Assembly: GCA_002104905.1 (NCBI GenBank)
Contig: MCFE01000428.1
Coordinates: 1-64,000, forward strand
Source: Basidiobolus meristosporus CBS 931.73
Lineage: Eukaryota > Basidiobolomycota > Basidiobolomycetes > Basidiobolales > Basidiobolaceae
Length of the DNA stretch: 64,000 bases
Direction: 5' to 3'
Below are positions 21,081-30,970 of this stretch, one piece after another (the stretch's first letter is position 1; each line of letters starts with the position of its first letter). Below the pieces are notes generated by a model. It had not been told where the DNA came from. It saw only the letters and a list, made by a program, of their open reading frames with translations, and ran no database searches. A program made the translations under genes and the position numbers.

Positions 21081-21812
21081 CCTTGATGGCAGGTCTTAGA
21101 TATACTGTTGAAGGCAGGTGCAGTGATCAACTGCTAATCAATAAGGTAGAAGTGTTACTGATAGAAGGGATGATTTATTGATGAGGGATTGCTTTCCCTT
21201 AAATACTTTTCCTGATTGCCAAGTGAATACTAATGACAAGGTTCTAGAAGATTCTAGGTATCAGTGGAATTCTTGATGACATCACTATGAGCTAAAAATA
21301 TGCCAAGAATGTCCTGGAAGGTTCTAAAAGGCACAGCACTCTCAACCAATCAGGAATCAGTAGTCTGAAACCTGTGCAACATAGAAATACCATATATGGT
21401 ATTGAAATGGTAGAGATGGTAACACAGACCTAGGTCATGTGTCACGGGTACTGACGCGGGTACTTGCCTTATATAGATACATCTACTGATCACAAAGCTG
21501 AATAACATCTGGGATAACTAATGCTAATAACTAATCAGGGTAAACATCATATGGGGATAATACTGATAATATGGGCAAAAGAAGAATGGGATAATACTGA
21601 TAAGATAAAATATGGATAAGTATATCATAATGACTATATGAATAAACTTGTCTGTGGGAGGTATGTTTACCCTACCACACCGGCTTATGGGATAGTACTG
21701 ATTGGGTAAGACAAATGGTATAAAACTAAAATAAGTGTAGTAGAGATATAGGGAAGTAGAAAATAAGGGAATGAGCACATCTGTCAGTGGGTGTCACTGT
21801 CACCCCACTACA

Positions 21813-23145
21813 GCGTTGTCATCCTTTTTGTGGTCTCATGGCTTGTCTGGATTATATGGGTGTCCATATGTTCAACAACTTGTCTTCTTGTTCTAAGCTG
21901 CTCATCAAAGATCTTCCTAACAGACGGTGATACACTCATGATTTCTCCAACTGACAAAGTGAGGTTCTGCTTCAGTAGTTTCTCAGTAATCAATTGGGGG
22001 CTTGAGTAGCCTGCTATCTTTGAGGTCATCTGAAAGTGAGGTAATGGGTCTTGGGTGGGCAGTGTTCCAGGCCTATTGTCAATAATAACCTCAGGCTCTT
22101 CAAATTGTGGTCTTCTAAGGATGGGTTTGACAGGTTCTTCAGGAAGGTGTCTCTTAGTAGCAAAGGTGTCTACTTCATATTTTCTGTTGTCAGGGCTGTT
22201 GGGACTCACTGTATGAGTCTCAATAGGGGCATCAACAGTAATCTTTCTAGTTGCTGAGTCAGACTTCTGGAAAAGGGCTCTCATTCCACCTCTTTGGAAA
22301 TTAGTGGGAATCCTTTTTCCTTCCTTATCAGCAAGCATTCCATCAGCATCAAACTGTACTGTTCCTTCTCTAAGTAGCTGGCTAAGCTCTGAGCATTCTT
22401 GTCTGGCATGCTGAGTAGAGTCACACCAAATGCAGTGTCTAGGCAAAGCTCTTTGGCCCTCAGTAGCTACCTCAGCTGTGCCGTTAATCTTGAGGGCTAG
22501 CTTTTGTAGCTGTTCAGCAAGTTGGTCCATTCTGTTGGTTGTGTAGGTCTGATTGTCAGCAACAGCACTCTTTAGCTCCTTGGTTGGCTGGTCTGGCAGA
22601 TTAGATGTCAGGAGTCTCATAAAGGTAGAAGTTTGCTTTGCCTCTAGGAGTACATGTTTCATCTCTGCAAAGCAAGGAATGCCAGACTTGTCATCCTTGG
22701 CTGCATGTAGGTCAACTTTCCTTGCCAATTCCTGGGGAAGCCCTTGTGCAAGGTAAAGTGTCATGGTAAACTCAGTTATTGCCTGGGACTCTAGGAGTGG
22801 CTTGGCCATATCTTCATATTGTTGAATGAACTCTTCAAGTGGTAGCTTGGAGAGTCTCATCCTTCCAAAGTGTCTGAGGTCTTCAATTCCATAGTATATC
22901 TGGGGTCTGCCATACTTGGTCTGTAGGTAGGTCTTCATTAAGGTCCAGTCAGTCAGAATGTCTCCTTGTCTGAGAAGCTTAGTAGTAATATCATTGGTGC
23001 AGTAGTAGGGGAAGTCTTCAGCCATTTCTTGTTCAAATAGGCTGCACATCTTGCAGAGCTTCTCCCATTTGAATATGAAGCTCTCCACATTCTTTCCATC
23101 AAACTGTGGGGCTCCATGTGAGAGTGGTAACAGCATAGAGTTCAT
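21813..23145 (-). pseudogene. Element C gag (cut off from protease by solo LTR E)
   Basis: About 443 residues open from ATG at 23145 to the GCGT duplication. It begins 'MNSMLLPLSHGAPQFDG', then 'FIFKWEKLCKMC', a capsid-type domain similar in layout to the Gag of element B. A CCHC knuckle 'CIWCDSTQHARQEC' has the same C-x2-C-x4-H-x4-C spacing. It ends near 'SVSPSVRKIFDEQLR', a block also found in B ('SVSPSVRKTLDEHIR'). In an intact element this would continue into the protease at 12428. It now ends in LTR sequence. A frame difference between gag and protease remains even after removing the insertion. Confidence 0.85.
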
Positions 23146-23264
23146 TTTGGGTGGATAGGTTGGTGTTGTAGTCTTGATAATATTGGTAGTCTTGCTTCAA
23201 TAAATGGGTAACGGCTCAAATCTTCAGGTAAATCTTGTTGGGTCCTAGGGAGCTTGTATGAACC

Positions 23265-23281
23265 CCCCACGTTGGGTGCCA
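23265..23281 (-). other. Primer binding site of element C
   Basis: On the element strand TGGCACCCAACGTGGGG, four bases inside the 5' LTR and identical to that of element B. Confidence 0.8.
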
Positions 23282-23285
23282 AATA

Positions 23286-24573
23286 TGTGGTGGTGTATAA
23301 GTCCAAAGGGCAAAATACGGCCAACACTTCTCAAGTGTGAATGTGTGTGGGGTGTTCAGTGGGTGCAATAACCTCTGGCAAAAGCTTGCTAGGAATACTG
23401 GGTCTTTTGTCTAATCTAATGTGATGGGGGATAAAGCCTCCAGCTTGTCAAGGGAAAACTATTGAACTACAATCCCCAACTTAGTTGGCGTCTTAACAAA
23501 AGCTTATAATGGCTTTGACGTCCTTTGAGATGACAATAGACTTGTTCCATTGTGCCATTGATCATAGTGCCAGAGAGTGCTGTATATTTTGTTATTAATT
23601 TGATATTTTAGGGTCATATGCATGTCAATTTTGATCCCAAATTGGCACTCTATGGCACCATCTGGCACTCTGAGGCATGATCAGGCACCATCTGGCATGC
23701 TATGGCACTATTAGGCACTATGATCAGCTGGAATGATGGAACAAGCTAATGTACTAAAGCTTCCAAAGTCAAAACAACTGTAAACTCCACCAACAGGGAC
23801 TTGATAAGAATGCAGCTTTGACCAATAGTTACAAAGACTGAAAAGTATCTTTGCCTGTACAAGAACAAACTTGGGAAAACAAACAATAAAATAAAATATA
23901 CCTACTCTGAGTATTCCTCACAAGTAGTGCCTCCAAGGTCAGTTGGCTGTCAGTGCGGTTTCCTGGGAGTATTGTCAGGTCTGAGTCAGAAAATAGTGGT
24001 AATAGGTAGCGGTGATCTCACTAATCAATAAGTTGGAATATTGGAAGAGGGATGGTTTATTTTAAGTGATAGCCTCCCTTATATACTTTTTTGCTGCTCA
24101 ATTTCTTGCTAGAAAATACTTTCCAGAAGTTTCCAGAAGGTAGTAGACAGCCAATCATGTCATTGTGTACTAAAAATAGTGCAAATTCTTGGCAGATTGT
24201 TCCATGAGACATAGTAGCACCTAGCCAATCAGGTAGTGGTAATATGAAACCCCTGTGTCATGTGGTTGCCTCTTATGGTAGTAGGATAGGAGGATTATGA
24301 AACCAAGATGGTCACATGACATGGGCACTGCTGGGGTACTTGCCTTATATGGTAAATATCTTATCTTGGCATCTTGGCAAGGAATAGGAATAGCTTGTGC
24401 AATGGGATAATAGTGACAAATAGTTTGTCAGGTTGCATAGTAATAATCACATAGACAGAATAGAAAATATTGCAATTTGGGATGATACTAATATAGGGGG
24501 GGTAATCCTTTTTAGGGAAGTGAATGTATGAGAATGAGCACATCTGCCTGTGGGTGTCACTGACCCCACTACA
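23286..24573 (-). repeat. 5' LTR of element C
   Basis: 1288 bases, which is about 1075 of LTR plus the 210-base inserted element at 23538-23747 and its 3-base duplication. Ends match the LTR at 7790-8866. Confidence 0.92.
23538..23747. mobile_element. MITE-like element in the 5' LTR of C, with eight 10-base GGCA units
   Basis: Absent from the other LTR of C, so its borders are exact: AAT at 23535-23537 and 23748-23750 is the target duplication. Ends are inverted repeats of about 34 bases (AGACTTGTTCCAT... against AGCTTGTTCCAT..., both reaching GATCATAGTGCC). It is 210 bases with no coding capacity. From 23644 to 23723 lie eight consecutive 10-base units, each starting GGCA (ggcactctat, ggcaccatct, ggcactctga, ggcatgatca, ggcaccatct, ggcatgctat, ggcactatta, ggcactatga). 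The left arm has TGCC units facing the other way. A 3-base duplication fits PIF/Harbinger or CACTA-type movement, but the ends do not settle the family. Confidence 0.85.
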
Positions 24574-25907
24574 ATGTAGAGGAACCTGTGTCAATGAGAG
24601 TGGGAATCTCTGTATTCTCTTTACATAATTCTGGGTATGTACCCTTATTTGGCTTTTGTAGGACTGTCTGGTTGACATGATGGGTTGTCATCTTGCTCAA
24701 TCCCTCTAAAAATTCTTTGACTAGAGCCAGGACAACTCCCAATAAATTGGTTATTGGGAGGGTTGCCTTGGTTTGTTCTAGTACCTTCATTATAGGCAAT
24801 AGGCCATGGGAGGACATACTAGCATTCTTAGTTTGCTTCAATACTTCTTCCCAAGGCTCATCCTGTACTTCTTCACTAACTTCCACATTCTTTCCCTTTG
24901 ATAGAACCTCTACTACAGGCTCCTTTGCCTCCCCTCTAGAAGCATGATGTCAATGCTTATTCTCCCGCACTTTGACTGTTCTTATCAGAGGGCTTAAGTT
25001 GATTGAGTCCTGTTGACCTCCTGGCAAGGGACTCTGTCTTTTGACACCTTCTTCTCCTTTGTTTCCAGTCCAGGTTCTCATCTGTACCATTTTGCACATA
25101 TGTGGGCTCCATAGCCCACTTCTCCACATACACAACACAGATAATGTTGTCAAGATTGTTCCATCTGTTGAGGCAGGGCTTGTACCTGGGCCTTTAGATC
25201 AACAACAGCTTCCCAGAGCTTATTGCTTTGTTTGGGGACTTCTTGGAGATTATTGATCAGGAGTTCTTAGACCTTTTGTTCTAATTCCTCTAACTCACAG
25301 TCTTTTGGGGAGGCAATTTTTCTTTTCTTAGAGGGGATCCCTGTTCTTTGAGCACTTATAGCACTATAGGGTAGCCCCTATAGCTAGACAACCTGTCTTA
25401 CTCATTTGACTAATGCTTGCCACATTTTACATCTCTGTTGCTCTTAAGATGCCCTACACCTTATTTTGTTGTCTAAGCCAATAATATAATCCCTTATGAG
25501 CTGTTGTTTGGCAATTTTGTTCTTTAAAAGACATCATACTTATTGCAGAAATAGTCCAGTGGAGGCTTTGTAGCTCTCACTGCCTTTCTTCTGTGAGTAC
25601 AGTTGAAGGGCTTCATAGTGGTATCCTTTGGCAGACAGAAAGCATGTCATGTAAACTTCTTCCAGTGCATTCCAGTCACTTTTGATAGCATCTTTCAACC
25701 TATAATGCCATTGCCATGCTGAACCTTCAATATGTCTTATAAACACTCTTACTTTCTTTTTGGTGTACTATCCTGCATCACCCACAACTCTCTCAAACAT
25801 ATCAAACCACTCAAGGACTTTCTCTCTCTTCCCTTTGTATGCTCTCAGTTTGATTGTAGTAGTCACTACCTTACTTGTGCTTATTTCCACAGAGACAACA
25901 CCAAATA
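24574..25907 (-). pseudogene. Element D gag and start of protease
   Basis: On the minus strand from 25860 downward: 'EWFDMFERVVGDAG', then 'RHIEGSAWQWHYRLK' and 'WNALEEVYMTCFL', the pattern of a Retrotrans_gag capsid domain; a C/H knuckle-like 'CCVCGEVGYGAHIC' near 25110-25150; and the protease active site 'IPTLIDTGSST' at 24580-24610, cut by the insertion of C. Several stops break the frame. A possible primer site, TTTGGTGTTGTCTCTG, follows the LTR end at 25890-25905. Confidence 0.7.
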
Positions 25908-26230
25908 TGTGGGTTATTGCTGAATGCACTTGGTAGCAGGGAGAGCTTGTAGGTCAAGTCAGTAGCACTTGGTTCAGAATAGCTTCTGATAGAAGGTTGC
26001 AAGGTAATAAAGACTTATGTTTATTACATCAAAGACTTGTCCCTTTCAACTGGTCTCAATTGGCTATATATATATCTCACTGTGTGATAGACAGTATGTT
26101 ATAAAATAGGGGTGCAAGCACCTTCCTATTATGGTAAGTGTTGTAACTAGGTAAGGACAGGAATAGGAGGAAGGATGTATGCAGGACTCATAGTAAGTAT
26201 ACTGGGGAGACTTTGGGTACAACTCTGGGG
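25908..26230 (-). repeat. 5' LTR of element D, truncated
   Basis: Starts 'tgtgggtta' and follows 4218-4551 until 'aactctgggg' at 26230, where sequence of a C/E-family LTR takes over abruptly. No end of the LTR or target duplication is left. Confidence 0.75.
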
Positions 26231-26829
26231 GTCCTGTGGTATGGGATTGGAAGCTCAGGTAGCAGCAGTTAGCACAGATCACACTAATCAGCAAGTTGAT
26301 ATATTGATAACAAGGATGATGATTTATTGCTGAGGGATTGCCTCCCTTATATACTAACTGCACTGGCCAAGTGAATACTGATCAAGAATTTCCAGAAGGT
26401 TCTGGAGATGAATTGAAATCTTAATAACATCAAAATGAGCTAAGAATGCTCTAAGTAGATGCTGCAAGGTTTCAAGAAGCACAGCACATCCAACAAAACA
26501 AGGATCAGTATTTTGAAACCTGTGTAACATAGGGATACTAAATATGGGATGAAAATAGTAGGGATGGTAATACAGTTTGGTCATATGTCACAGGTCCTGG
26601 AGTGGATACTTGCCTAATATAGAAGCACTTATATCTAGTAATCTTACATATAGTGAGATATATTGTATGCAATTAATAAGCATATATCATTGTTAGCCAG
26701 CTTATGGCATAGCAATGATCAGATAAGAGAAGCTGGATAATACTAAAATGAGGGTAGTAGAAAAATAGGGAGGTGGAAAATATAAGAATGAGCACATTGG
26801 TCAGTGGGTGTCACTATGACCCCATTACA
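26231..26829 (-). repeat. Truncated E-type gypsy LTR
   Basis: Begins in mid-LTR at 'gtcctgtgg' (equivalent to about 12898 in E) and runs to the normal end 'cccattaca' at 26829. Closer to E than to the LTRs of C ('gatgatgatttattg', 'tgaaacctgtg' blocks). The missing left part and the abrupt junction with the LTR of D point to a deletion or recombination. Confidence 0.75.
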
Positions 26830-26996
26830 CCATAGGTGGATCCAATCTGAATCAGCTGTTAGTATCCTGCAATGAGTCTGTCATAATCAAGGTAGGGCAT
26901 ACTGACTCAAATATACCAATGCAAAAAAGTTGATCAGATCTGGCTAAGTTTGGTGCAATCACAACTCAAACTGTCAACAAAAAATATTATGAGAGG
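26830..26996 (-). pseudogene. Small transposase fragment
   Basis: The minus strand reads 'ILTADSDWIHLW' at about 26831-26870, matching 'ILMADLDWIHLKD' of the relic at 279-548. Only a few dozen bases are recognisable. Confidence 0.4.
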
Positions 26997-27345
26997 TGTT
27001 AAAAGAGTATTAGACCTATTGAAATTAATTGGGGGAACAAGCAGAATACATTGCTATTGCTTATTTATTTATTGTATTTGAAAGTATTACTTATACTTCA
27101 CCAGGTCTTAGAGAGACAAACATGTAGTGCATATTCAAAAAAGACTCTGCTCATATCAGTGCAGAGTTTATAGTGATTTCAGCAGCTTTGATATATTTTG
27201 TATTTTAGGTATATGATGACTTGGTAAAAGCATTTCCAGTGAGTCCCAGCCAAGAGTTTGAGCAGAGTTCTCTAAGGTTTATGATCTATGTGAGTAAGTC
27301 AGGTGCACTGGTAGGTGTTATTGCAAATATTTCTCTAAGATGATA
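26997..27345 (-). repeat. Decayed copia LTR
   Basis: Follows the copia LTR from 'tgttaaaagagtatta' through 'gggggaacaagcaga', 'tttatttattgta', 'tatttcagcagc'-like middle part and 'gagttctctaaggttta' to 'gcaaatatttctct'. Length is close to 350. Many substitutions, so it is much older than element A. Confidence 0.6.
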
Positions 27346-28290
27346 ACAAAGATTCAATCTCAGGTGCATCAAGAGCCAGGACTGAATCAGAGTAAGGCAA
27401 TGCAGATTTTGACACTCCAGTAGACTTGACAACCATGTTTCAGCCTGAATCAGTGCCCAGAAATATCCCTGAAGTGGCCAATCCACTATCATATGACAAA
27501 AGATCCAAACACTTTAGACATGACCTATACTACTCCATCAATAAGAATATAATCTTAGCCTATATCCATTTAGTCCATATGGATAGAACCCACATATTAA
27601 AAGAGGCCTTAAAAAGTCCCAAGATAGGTTGTGAAGATCTGCAATGACTGGTAATTATCCAGTGTTGATAAAAAACTAAATCTGGGACTTAGTCAATTGA
27701 CCAATCAACAATGTAGCAATTGGATGCCAATGGGGCTTCAAGACAAAATACAAGGCTGATGGTGCAGTTGAAGGGCATTAGACTTGTCTTGTGGACAATG
27801 ATAATCTGAAACAAAAGGAATGGACTTCACTTTAACCTTTGCATTATTAGCCAAGTTTATTTTGCTCATGTTGATATTTGCTAACTCAGCTGAATATAGA
27901 TTTTTCACCCATTGCATGGATGCTAACACCAATTATTTCTAAATGAGGAATCTAATCAGGATGTGTATATGGACCAGCATAATGAATTTTTTGATAAAGA
28001 TAGCTATATGTGATATGGAAGCTCAGAAAATATCTGTATGGTTTCAAGCAATCACTGAGAGCCTTCAATTCAAAGATCAAATTTTTTAGGATCCCTGGGT
28101 TCTCAAGGAAGTGCTGCCAACTACAGTATCTACTATAATCTAGATGAAGCAAGTCCTGTTTTATTAGCTCTTTATGTAGATGATTGTATTTTAACCCCCA
28201 ATAGCCAAAAAACACTCTCTGGTAGGTGTGTGCAATATAAGACAGCTTTGGAACTGCTTAAAAAATATTAATACCTTCCAGGCCTTCACT
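27346..28290 (+). pseudogene. Decayed copia pol fragment
   Basis: The plus strand reads 'FQPESVPRNIPEV', 'YYSINKNIILAYIHLVH', 'LKEALKSP', then 'GFKTKYKADG' and later 'LFVDDC'-like sequence near 28170, in the same order as residues 760-1000 of the element A polyprotein. It starts in the linker between integrase and reverse transcriptase and stops inside reverse transcriptase. Full of stops and shifts. Confidence 0.7.
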
Positions 28291-30826
28291 AATTGTAAGT
28301 AATGGCCAACATTTAATTAAGCAATTCTTAGGTAAACAGTTCATAGCTTAGCAGTAGGCAGAGTAGAATCATGCATTATGTGAGTGTTTAGGTGCAAACA
28401 GAAAAATCAACATATTGCTATATGGTGAGCAATTTTCATTTTTAATGCTGCATAGGCTGCTTAAGAGATATACAGATCTTGTTTGATTTATAACTGGTGA
28501 TGACAGGTGCACAGTATTTGGTCACATACTAGAAAACTTGCTGCCTAATGACCAAGAAAGATTTGGAGTCAACAGTCATGAGCACTGACTCTTTGTCAAG
28601 CTCCAATAGACAATGGCCAATCTCAAAGAATTCTGTACAAACTGGGGACACATTTGGCAAGATCACATTTGCAGTAGCCAATGCTGAGCCCCAATCATTG
28701 CATGTGTCTTCTACCACACACTCCTAGATTCAATCCTGCAGGATTTCCAGGGAAAAGGAAGAATACCATTTTTAACAAAGCAGCCAGTGGAAATGCACTT
28801 CCTCCGAGCTTTTCCCAAACCGTTTTCAAATCCCAATGATATCTCCAACAAGCTCAAGGTTAATGATGATGGGTACGGGTACTGCCGGGATGGGTTTGCA
28901 GCTTGAGCAAGCTGATTATTAACAACACAAATAGGTTCATGACGGTCTGCGATGATTGACATGTCTTCACCAATGATTCATCTCGCATACGTCTATGCGG
29001 TTCCACACAGCATCTTGTATAATGTGGCATCTAGAGGTATTTCAACAAACAAGCTAATTGATTTTTGCAGTCACCGATCTGCTTGTGGCCAATCATTCCA
29101 ACCAACCCACCTCAAACAAAATCCCAGCACCCACGGCTTGTCTAGTGGCCAACCAATGATGTAGGCTCACCAAAGGCGATGGTCTAGCAGCACACACGTC
29201 TCCATACGAACTGCCTTTATCATGTGAAAATGGGATATACCGTGGACAGCATGAATGTGAGCTGGGCCGAGTCGAAAGCATCATCGCCAACTTCGCGTCA
29301 TTAATGGGCTGCTCAAGCATGACTTGGGTGGAATTCCTTGAAGGGTCAGCTGACGGGGGGCTGACGTTGTCATCAGGAATGATCGGCCAGATTTGTCTTC
29401 ATGGAAATAGCCATTCGATTGCCAATTGACCGAAGCCCGGCCATGTATAGCTTGGATGCATTAGCATACCCCACCTCTGGTCCTAGTTAGGAAATGATTT
29501 AGCCATCAAGAAGCACTCGAGCGTCATCGCCAATGGTCGCTCAATATGGTAAGAGTAAACAAAACCATGCCGCTTTCCACGATTTTTGCTCATAATTGAT
29601 GAAGCCGAAGGCGGAGGTGAAGGGGAAGGGGAAGGGGAAGGTATCCTGCAACAGGGCGGAAGTTGGAAGTTGTTCCGGTAGATCAATGCGTGGTCGAAGG
29701 TAACTATGGATCATCTCGGTTAGCGTCGCGAAACACATCAGACGTCTCATTCCCTAATCGATAGGTTTGGAGCCGAGATCACATCAAGCTATATCCTGCG
29801 ACAGCAGTCTGCTAACCTCTGTTGCCATTCATCAAGCAGCAAAGACTCAATGGTGATGATATGTCAGAGTCACCGAGCTGTCATTCATTACTTGTATCTG
29901 CTACCAGTGCGTTCAAATCATATGAGCTCATGTATCTGAAGTGAGAATGACTTCACTTGATCAAGTGACCATTCCGGTAAAACATTCGAATCATTTCTCA
30001 AAATAGACTAAATATCTGGTGGACCAACAGTAACTGTTGTAACGGTTTTATACTGTTTCATCAGTCGGTATCAAATTCCCATCAAAATCGTGTCAGTCTC
30101 CAACGTTAGGGTTTCCATCACTGGTGATTTTGATTGAAAAGTCACGGAAAGACACCAGTGCTTCCTTGCAACTTTCACCATTGCTAGATTGTAGTATTGT
30201 ACAGTTATTCAAGTGCACGTTTCTTCCATTGATATACCCTACCTTGCTTTTACCATCCCTAGCTTTTTATTTTCACCTTAACTATAAGCCCTCCAACTCT
30301 GTCCGACCCTTATTAACCCTCCTTTGAAGACCACCGTTACACTAAGAGAAGCTTTGCCGCGGATACTACCCAGCCCACCTAACACAATGGGTGGTAGTGA
30401 GGACAAGCATGAACTTACCTCCTTGCTACAGATATTAAAGAATTCATCTGATCAGCTAATATTACGAACGGATCCGACCAGTGTAAAACGGTCCTCCATG
30501 CCCTTCTTAAGCAGTTCAACGCCAAGCCCCTCCACAATGACTTCTAAAATGTAACTGTTCCCGGAACGTAGATATTCTTTCCACCCTACTCACGAATCGC
30601 ATATCCATAGACTTGAGGAGCTGAGGAGTAGCCAAGGCGCGCCACCGACGACCGAAAAGATCACTCGAAGAAGGTTGGCTTGATCCTCCCCATTCGCGCC
30701 ACCAAGTCCTTAAACTGACCTTCTTGGCTTTCATAGAACCATCCATTTCGGAAACTCCGAACCCATATTCAAAAAGCCCTTCCTAACTGTTCAGGTGATT
30801 TCCTCGCTTTTCTCTCTGGCACCGCG
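28291..30826. other. Intergenic stretch without a recognisable gene
   Basis: Base composition rises towards the gene island from about 28700. Short open frames (60-90 codons) overlap on both strands and show no family pattern. A GGGGAA microsatellite lies at 29604-29641. No LTR or tRNA was seen. Confidence 0.5.
29604..29641 (+). repeat. GGGGAA microsatellite
   Basis: Purine run with four GGGGAA/GGTGAA units ('aggggaaggggaaggggaag'). Confidence 0.85.
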
Positions 30827-30835
30827 TATAAATAG
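30827..30835 (+). promoter_or_regulatory. Candidate TATA box of the coiled-coil gene
   Basis: TATAAATAG lies 136 bases before the chosen ATG at 30971. A start of transcription about 25-35 bases downstream would give a leader of about 110 bases. It also argues that no coding exon lies further upstream. Confidence 0.45.
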
Positions 30836-30970
30836 TTCGTTCGGGTGGTGACAGAACGTGAGTCTTGCAGAGCGCTGACTAACACAAATCGTTTCCCGTT
30901 TTCTTAGCCGGGCTCCACCGTCGACCCGTTGGCAAAAACCATCCCCGATTCTAGGCAGCATACTGAATCC

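Larger units (their letters stand above)
13371..21679 (-). mobile_element. Element B: non-autonomous LTR retrotransposon coding only Gag-protease
   Basis: LTRs of 804 bases: 13371-14174, and 16184-16393 joined to 21086-21679 (split by element A). They start TGTGGTGG and end CCTACCACA; CCGG lies on both sides (13367-13370, 21680-21683). The internal part, 14175-16183, is only about 2.0 kb and holds a primer site, one open Gag-Pro frame and a purine tract. There is no reverse transcriptase, RNase H or integrase and no space for them. LTRs show one difference that I can see, so the insertion is young. Gag-Pro architecture, primer site and purine tract match element C, which suggests that C-family enzymes mobilise it. 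Confidence 0.93.
16184..21679 (-). repeat. 5' LTR of element B, split by element A
   Basis: The two pieces 16184-16393 (210 bases) and 21086-21679 (594 bases) add up to exactly the 804 bases of the other LTR. The break is the copia insertion with its CCTTG duplication. Confidence 0.93.
12429..21812 (-). mobile_element. Solo LTR E (C-family LTR) with 4-base target duplication GCGT, split by element B
   Basis: An LTR of the C family occupies 12429-13370 and 21684-21812 (about 1071 bases in total), starting TGTGGTGG and ending CACTACA. GCGT lies on both sides (12425-12428 and 21813-21816) inside the gag-protease junction of C. A single LTR with its own target duplication is the footprint of LTR-LTR recombination after a full insertion. 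It differs from the LTRs of C at many positions (for example 'gggagatatacgtcc' versus 'gggcaaaatacggcc'), so it came from a related subfamily and not from C itself. Element B sits inside it. Confidence 0.9.
7790..24573 (-). mobile_element. Element C: Ty3/gypsy-like retrotransposon with 4-base target duplication ATGT
   Basis: LTRs at 7790-8866 and 23286-24573 start TGTGGTGG and end CACTACA. Flanks are ATGT at 7786-7789 and 24574-24577, a clean target duplication inside element D. Inside, read on the minus strand, are a primer site, gag with a CCHC knuckle, aspartic protease, reverse transcriptase, RNase H, and integrase with a GPY/F-like end, then a purine tract. Order RT-RH-IN is the Ty3/gypsy order. 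It is interrupted by solo LTR E (with B and A inside it). LTRs differ at several visible sites, and pol carries in-frame stops, so it is not intact. Confidence 0.92.
4218..26230 (-). mobile_element. Element D: old, decayed Ty3/gypsy-like retrotransposon split by element C
   Basis: The outermost element of the nest. LTR copies start at 4218 and 25908 with 'tgtgggtta' and match for about 320 bases. Read on the minus strand from the right come gag ('EWFDMFERVVGDAG', then 'IEGSAWQWHY'), a knuckle-like C/H motif, a protease active site ('LIDTGSST' near 24590), then, after the 16.8 kb insertion of C, the rest of the protease ('NLIIGKSW'), reverse transcriptase N-terminal part, integrase C-terminal part and an extra reading region. 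The 5' LTR is cut short at 26230. Many stops and shifts mean it is dead. Only the pieces 4218-7789 and 24574-26230 belong to D itself. Confidence 0.75.

Noticed and set aside
21808-23145. Gag of C as an intact free-standing gene
   Set aside because: It ends in LTR sequence at the GCGT duplication and represents the 5' part of an interrupted gag-pro-pol.
23644-23723. CRISPR-like array
   Set aside because: Units are 10 bases with no spacers, located inside a small inverted-repeat element. Not a CRISPR arrangement.
30387-30557. Small frame starting 'MGGSEDKHELTSL' as first exon of the coiled-coil gene
   Set aside because: No splice pair joins it in phase with the main frame except through a weak GTAACT donor and a long intron; a TATA box lies between it and the gene. 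It may be a separate short transcript but has no support.
30858-30907. GTGAGT...TTCTTAG as an intron before the coiled-coil ATG
   Set aside because: The upstream sequence in the needed phase has a stop directly before it, so it could only be a leader intron, and the TATA position leaves almost no exon.
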